DNA from: Ilex aquifolium
Taxonomy: Eukaryota > Streptophyta > Magnoliopsida > Aquifoliales > Aquifoliaceae
Reading direction: 5' to 3'
DNA length: 64,000 nucleotides
Assembly: GCA_951799425.1 (NCBI GenBank)
Contig: OX637397.1
Coordinates: 11,769,064 to 11,833,063, forward strand
In this document: piece by piece, positions 57,840 through 64,000 of the stretch
How positions within the stretch are numbered: position 1 is the stretch's first letter
How the letters are laid out: each line of letters opens with the position of its first letter
Notes under the pieces: model-generated
The model's input: only the letters and a program-made list of their open reading frames with translations
What the model was told of the DNA's origin: nothing
Database searches by the model: none
Translations under genes and position numbers: made by a program

Positions 57840-60780
57840 GTTTTCGTGGAGTTGGAATTTAGGTTTGCAATTGACCGTTGGAGCTTTAAAATTGAATGTT
57901 AGGGTTATTTAATTGGAATGGGTGTTATTTTGATTGAAATGTTAGGGTTTATTATTGTTTTGATTGAGATTAGTGTCAATTTCATTAAATAGGGTTTGTT
58001 GAGTTTTTAGATGTTAGGGTTTTTGTTAGTTGAATGAGTTGGGATGTTGCGTTGATGATTATTGCATGTTATTATAGTTTTTAGATGTTGGGTTTTTGGA
58101 CGTTATTATAAGATGGGGTTTTTATTGAATGTTATAGTTGTTAGTTACATTTTGATTGAATGTTATAGTTATTGATGGTATTTGATTGGATGTTATGGTT
58201 TTGAAATTCAATGTTAGGTTTATTTTGATTGCGTTTGGGTTTTGATTTCATTTTTTTTTAAAATAACATTGTATTTTTAGGGTTTCACAATTGAATGTTT
58301 GGGTTATTTTATTGGAATTGGTGTTATTTTATTTTTAGGGTTTCACAATTGAAATTAACTGCATAGCCACCACCGTTGTAACCGCACAACCATCGAAAAA
58401 TGGATGATGTTACTATTTTTTGCAGTGTAAGTTCATCATTTCCTTAATTCTCTCTAAACATCTCTTATTGGTGTTTTTTGAGATTACTTCTGATTTTAAA
58501 TGGTCAGTACGTTCTCTTTGATTCTTTGGTCAGTGTCTAAATTTAAATGGGTAACAATTTCTGTCTTAACTTACAGGCAATACTTTATATGTATGATTTT
58601 TTTTCCATCCTTTTATATTAATTTCTTTTCATTTTTTTCCAATATGGTTCCTTGATTTGATAAAAAAATTAATGGTTCCTTGATATTTTACCTTCAAGAT
58701 AGAAGATTACTAATTTTTTTAATGGCTTTTTCCATTTCATGTTTCCTTTTGTGAGTAAAATTCTTTTATGTTAATACATGCACCTATGTAGGTATGTTTG
58801 GGTGGACTACTGAATGAGTCCTATGTAGAAGCTATAACAACTCAAATGGAGGCTTTGGGGGATATGGATCCTAGAATTAAATGCAGATATATTTTCATGT
58901 TAGTGTATATAGAAGTTAGATGACCCGTATCATGGGTTTTTGTTCTATTATTTGTTTAGGTTCATTTTACGATTACTTTAGATTCGAGTTGATGTGAGCT
59001 TTCTAAGTAGGTTTGATTTCATGAAAATTTAGGTTTAGTTTTCAAATAAGGTTGTGATTACTTTGGGTTTGATTTTGCTATGGTTTGATTTGATTTGATT
59101 TGAATTTTAGGTTTGATTACTTTATTGGAATCTTGAATTGGGGATTGTGAGTTCTTATTTGATTTTATTTGATGTTACATTGTTTGGTTTCCTTGAAACT
59201 CGCAATTGAATTTGAGGTTTATTGATACTCAATTGGATTTTAGTTTGGAGTTATTTTGTTTTTATTACTTTTCTTGGGATTGTTTAATTATTTGGGATTG
59301 TTCAATTTTGTAGCCACGCGAAATTGGATACCAAAAATTGTATAGAGAGTGAAGCTGCTTGCCCCACTACATTTGTTGAAATCTCCTCTCATTGCTCGCA
59401 AGGTTATGTGCTTCTCTTAGTTGGTTATTTATAAATCATCTATTTTTAGGAATTTTGTGTTATTCCTTTAAGGTACTTGATTTAACATTTGTTTTTGGCA
59501 TGTGAAAGAAGTTTATGCGTGTAATTGGGTTTAGACTTTAGACAATTTTTTGGGTGCTACAAAGAGTTTTGAAATTTTCTTTACTTCTTTAACATACATC
59601 TTTTTCTTTTTCTTGCTTACAATATTGTTTTTGTTTGATTGATAAATTAATTCAATGTTCAACTTCTATTTGATGGCACCAATATGGTTTTGGGTACTTA
59701 TTGTTGGTTTACTTGAGTGCTATGTAGTAATAACCTTTCTATTGTTTTATTATTTATTTTGACCTGTGTTTTATTGATTTCCAACTAAGCAAATCAAAGA
59801 CGAAGCACATTGTATGTATGCTTTGAAGATGATTACACTAGATAGGTTGTTAAAACATATTCAGATTTGTGGGATTTCGTTTAGTGATTTAGTATGTGAT
59901 TTTTTTTTGGTACGCCACTTTTTTTGCTTTAAACTTGAATTAGTATGTAGTTTTAAAATAAGTAGTGTTTTAGTTTAATTTCCGCAATGCACAATGATTT
60001 TGTTCTTCAATCTTTGTTTTTATGCTAACTATGTAGTTTTTTAATTTCAGTTTGATCTTACTAGAAATGTTTGTAATGAAACTTGCGATCGATTGACGTG
60101 GATTAGGTGCTCGGAAGCGGTGGTTACAGGTTGGGGCAGCGGTGGAGGTGTGTTTTCTACAAGTGTGGTGCCTATATGTATCTATCGACAACAACTATGA
60201 AAGTGACCCCTCTTGGATGTCAAGTGCATTCTATGTTTGCTATGTTTTATTTTGGAGATATGTTTGGTGGCTTCATGGATTCCATTTAAGTATAAAATTG
60301 GGTTATTTGGAGTGGTGATTTTGTGGAAAGTAGAGTTGAATTGTGATGATTATTATATATAATTTTGATGGTTATATGTTTTGTTTGAATTATGATAATT
60401 TTTATGTATGATTATGAACTATGAATTTTGGTTCTTTGATTGGTTTGGATTATGTAGTGAGTTGTGAATTTTTTTTTTTGATTTGTTTGGTTCATCGAGT
60501 AAATTTTTCTTGAGATTGATTGTGCGATGGTTTGAGTTGGACAATGATATATATAATGAGATTTATAAGCTCTGTAGACATGTTAAGATTTTTTTAAGCT
60601 CCTACCTTTATAAGAAATTCTGTTGAAATTTTTTTAAAAAAATAGTGGAGACCTGATTGATTCAATTTTTTTAATTAAAACAAATGAAGGAAAATTTATT
60701 TCAAATTGTCGAGTTTTTTTAGGTGGCAAAGTGTCCTTAAGCACGGGTTATTACTAGTTTTTTTTTAAAGGGTCATTTTA
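57840..60780. other. Unassigned interior of the CACTA element
   Basis: AT-rich DNA with scattered gaatgttagggtt motifs (57880-58340) and T-rich, intron-like stretches. No recognisable coding domain was found. GC-richer islands at 58360-58430 and 60090-60290 might be exons of a captured or decayed gene, but I could not identify them. Confidence 0.4.
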
Positions 60781-60789
60781 AAAAAAAAT

Positions 60790-61323
60790 GAACTTTTTCG
60801 CGACGAAATTAAAATCGTCGCAAATTTATTTATTCAATTATTTTTTGCATTTTTTATTTAAAAAAATTATTTGCGACGCTTTTTTTACGTCACTAAAAAT
60901 TCATTAAATTATTATTGTTTTACATTTTTTATTTATGTACAAATCTACTTGCGACGTTTTTTTTTTTCGTCGCGAAAACTTAATTTAATTATTATTTTTT
61001 TACATTTTTATTTTTGTAAAAAATTATTCGCTACGATTTTTTTTACATCGCAAAAAATTAATTTAATTATTATTTTTTATTTTGTTACGCTGGTGGAATA
61101 GATTTTACCTACGTTTTTTTTTACTTTTAGCGACGTTTTTTTTTCGTCGCTAAAAATTTTTCTTGCGATGAAAATAAATTTGCGTCGCAAAATACTTTCT
61201 GCGACGAGGCTATTGCGATGAACACGAGACGAAAAAAAAAACGTCGCAAAAAATAATTTGCGACGATTTTTTTGAATTTAGCGAGGAAAAAAATCGTCGC
61301 AAAAAACGATTTTTGTTGTAGTG
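60790..61323. repeat. Right subterminal hairpin repeats and terminal inverted repeat of CACTA element
   Basis: Hairpins such as gcgacgaaattaaaatcgtcgc, gcgacgttttttttttcgtcgc and gcgacgattttttt...aaatcgtcgc recur to the terminus TTTTTGTTGTAGTG, which read inward is CACTACAACAAAAA. Confidence 0.85.
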
Positions 61324-61598
61324 TTAGTAGTGTTTGGGATCAGCTTTCTCAGGCAGACCCAACTTTTAAGGATGTTGACTCCATTAAGCTCTTTGCAAAC
61401 TACCGAGATCGTCGTCAGTTTATTCACTTTATGATGAACATTCGGGATGATTTTGAAACCATTCGAGCATCATTACTCCATCATTATCCTCTTCCTACAT
61501 ATGAAGTTTCCCTCACAGAGCTCATTTCTGAGGAAACATGTCAAAAAACTCGCTGGATCCATTCCACTGATTTGGTCGTGGTTGCTGCACTGTCTAGC

Positions 61599-63960
61599 TG
61601 TAAAACCCGGGAAATTTTGAATTTTTTGTGAATAAGGGCAAAATGGTCATTTGCCATCCTAATGCTTATTTGAAATACTCATGCTCTAGACCTCGGATGA
61701 GGAAACGGAGTTCGCCGTTGGATTCGTATCGCGAAATCAAGTCACCCTGTCAAATTTCGTCGAATTCCGAGATAGTCGGATTTTTGCACGTCGTTCGAGA
61801 CGACTGCGTGGCGAATGACATTTTAAAGGTCCCTAATAATGGATTTTATAAAATTTCCTTAAAACTAAGTTAAAGTTCAAATAAAATTAATTTGAACTTA
61901 ATCCGAGGCACAATGAATCGTTTCGGGACGAAAAACGGACCCGAAAGTCGAAAATATGCGGTGCGATGTGGACCGCATATTTTTGCCTATAAATATCGAC
62001 CTAAATCAGATATTTTACACATAATATCTCTTAAAAAACAGTGCTGGACGTTTTGAGGAGAGAGAAGAGAGAAGAGAGAAAAAAGTGGTTTTTCAAGTTT
62101 TCTTTCGCCGATTCCGGGAGTTCCGTCCGTCGGAATTCGTCAGTCCAGAAGTCAAAGTTCATCTACGCGACAAGGGCTACGCGTACATACCAAAAAGAGC
62201 TGATTTCACCGAAGATCCAAAGACGGGATTTTGGGAAAATCAAATATTTGGACTTAAATCTTGTTCTTGGAGGTTCTATCGGTTGTTTTACGCTCCAAGA
62301 GGTAGGGTTTCCTCCTACTCGGGTCTATTTCTAACCTATGGTGTCATAAGTAATGGTTAGATGTATAAAGTTGTTATGACTTGTTTATAGTCATGAGAAT
62401 CATGAAAGGAATATAGAAATGGCCTAGATAAATTCCTTGTTAAATTTGGTCTAGGGAAGTTACTTGTGAAATTTTCTTGTAACTTGTTATTATGTGGGCA
62501 AATTGTGTGATAAAATGATGATTGTCTTGATGGTGTTTGCTAAATGCCTATGTGTGGATAAAGTTTGTTATGACACAATGATGTATAGCATGCTTGGATA
62601 TTGTAGTGAAGGAATTGTTGATATATGCATGTTTTGATATATTAACATTGTGACAAAATATGGTATTTATATGTTTGTAATATAAATTGTCATGGATATG
62701 TTGAAATTGTTCGTATGGCACCCATTACATATTGAACATGTGATAAAATTTCTTATTGGGCATGATTGCATATTGAGCATGACATTGACATCACATTCAT
62801 GGGCTTAGGCATGAGTGTGGGTGTGTATGCATGGTTAATCAAACACCATTCTTGGTGATTGATGGATGGGCTCAGGAAAGTTGGGTTGAAAATTCGACTG
62901 AGTCGCATGACTGCATGAAAGAAAAATTTGTGTCGGGTATAGCAAGAAGGGGTAGATCCCCCCCTCGGGTGCAAGACCCGGCGACTTGGTTATACACTCC
63001 CCTGTGGTGAAATTCCGGAAAAGTGTAGTATGGTGTACGGAACCGGCGGTATAAAATCCAAAATCCGTTGCCCAACGAGACACAAGATTTTGATTACATA
63101 AACACTCATTCAATGGGTGACATCCAACAATGATTTGATTTTGCAAATACATTTTTTCAATTCAAACGGTCATTGGATGTATTTTCCATCAGTAGATGGG
63201 TTACTACACATTGGCATTGCATTGTGTTGTATGAGTCGGTAAGGACTTGGGTTAAGATGCATGAGTGAGTCTCACCTCATTTCATGGCATGATATGGTAG
63301 CATTCCAACATTGAATGCATATTCTTGTATGGAATGGTTGTTAAATGTTGTTTGTTGCATGTACACATGTCATATGCATCTAAGGTGGGGAGTAGCCTTT
63401 GTAGGATATACTCTACTGGGCGTTGGCTCACCCTATACGGGAATACATTTCAGGTGGGAGAAATACACCGGTGGATGGCTCCAATTCGGACCCTCATGTT
63501 TGAAGAAAGCCGAATGTGGCTTTATTTTGTGTTAATGTAAAACACTTGTGAAACTTATGTCTTGGGCATGTAATCTTTTGCAAATAATTGTAATAGAACT
63601 TATATGAATTATTGTTAAAACAACCTTGCATGTTTTGACATAGGTAGGGATAAATGGACCCGGTGTGGTCAATGTTTATAAGTATGGATAAATAGACCCG
63701 GTGTGGTCAATGTTTACTTATAAATGGACCCGGTGCGGTCATTGCTTTATATTGGGCCTCGGATGGGTCATGTGAAAATATATTGCACAGGTTGAGTTTT
63801 GGGTAGAGCTCCCCGTACAAAGGAGACTTTGCCCGAATTTTGTTAAATTATGGACCCCGGTAAATGGGGCATAACGGCGCGATACCGAGTTACCAAGTAT
63901 CCACGGGTATTCCGCGGGTTGATGGGAAATCAACGGACCCCCAGGTTTTGGGGCGTCACA
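61599..63960. repeat. Solo LTR (Ty3/gypsy-like), 2362 bp
   Basis: It begins TGTAAAACCCGGG and ends GGGGCGTCACA, and is flanked by a perfect 5-bp duplication CTAGC (61594-61598 and 63961-63965) inside copia remnant B. It contains no internal protein region, primer-binding site or second LTR. A TATA-like cctataaatatc lies near 61986, and about three 37-bp units of aatggacccggtgtggtcaatg lie at 63650-63750. A solo LTR left by LTR-LTR recombination fits best. Confidence 0.82.
63650..63750. repeat. 37-bp tandem repeat in the solo LTR
   Basis: Three imperfect units of aatggacccggtgtggtcaatgt, spaced about 37 bp, in the last 310 bp of the LTR. Confidence 0.7.
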
Positions 63961-64000
63961 CTAGCTCTTTTACTAGAACCACTCTCGCTGCAGTTGCTTC

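Larger units (their letters stand above)
53444..61323. mobile_element. CACTA (En/Spm-type) DNA transposon, non-autonomous, with captured host sequence
   Basis: It is 7880 bp long. The right end read inward starts CACTACAACAAAAATCG; the left end starts CAATACAACAAAAAGC, the same with a few changes. A 3-bp duplication TTA flanks it (53441-53443 and 61324-61326). Copia remnant A preserves the empty site gctcaggttagtagtg at about 50735-50750. Both subterminal regions are full of GCGACG...CGTCGC hairpins. No transposase was recognised. The interior holds a captured kinase-gene fragment (56627-57800), long AT-rich minisatellite-like DNA and unassigned sequence (57840-60780). Confidence 0.9.
53030..64000 (+). 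mobile_element. Ty1/copia remnant B, split by two later insertions
   Basis: The gag part starts near 53030 (MASQNDVARPIEIVLDNTNY), runs to 53443, resumes at 61324 (SSVWDQLSQADPTFKDVDSI), stops at 61598 and resumes at 63966 to the window edge. The interruptions are the CACTA element and the solo LTR. The sequence is closely similar to copia remnant A, so A and B belong to one family. It is a fossil with several breaks and its right end lies beyond the window. Confidence 0.82.

Noticed and set aside
57880-58340. Telomere-like ttagggtt motifs
   Set aside because: Scattered single copies in a gaatgtt repeat context, without any TTTAGGG array.
62041-62360. Two overlapping open frames with Arg/Lys/Phe-rich sequence
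   Set aside because: They lie within the solo LTR near its transcribed leader; no domain recognised.

Overview
This is nuclear DNA of a eudicot plant. The strongest evidence is a TIR-NBS-LRR (TNL) disease-resistance gene, a class missing from grasses. The plant Ty3/gypsy lineages (Tat and a Tekay-like chromovirus), Copia remnants, a CACTA transposon, tRNA-derived SINEs and foldback MITEs agree with this. I cannot name the species. Most of the window is transposable-element DNA, with one host gene at 39.7-46.8 kb.

Layout. 1-5214 is the 3' part of a Tat-lineage LTR element whose gag-pol lies left of the window. 5215-6844 is an AT-rich spacer. 6845-13505 is a second copy of the same family in the opposite orientation, so the two make a large inverted repeat. 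A stretch of 3' flanking DNA has been duplicated together with its LTR. 14498-24923 is an older, more complete Tat element with gag-pol, two RNase H domains and an antisense accessory reading frame. 24924-30924 is AT-rich intergenic DNA with MITEs and SINE fragments. 30925-39444 is a very young, almost whole Tekay-like gypsy element (1885-bp LTRs with about two differences, TSD CTAGG). It sits 243 bp beyond the stop codon of the TNL gene. 39688-46818 (minus strand) is a five-exon TNL gene with clean splice sites. It carries two TAG codons where tryptophan is expected and a one-base frameshift, so it is a recent pseudogene or non-functional allele. 49658-64000 is a nest of Copia remnants, split by a 7.9-kb CACTA transposon (TSD TTA) and by a 2.36-kb solo LTR (TSD CTAGC).

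The CACTA element carries a captured piece of a host phosphoenolpyruvate-carboxylase-kinase-like gene. The kinase C-lobe is open and the host intron is kept. A promoter-like palindrome plus TATA box lies upstream, and arrays of GCGACG/CGTCGC hairpin units fill the element ends. This Pack-type capture, the inverted Tat pair with its duplicated flank, and the doubly TAG-interrupted TNL gene are the most interesting items. I found no clearly new biological system. Exon boundaries, TSDs and differences were read by eye.
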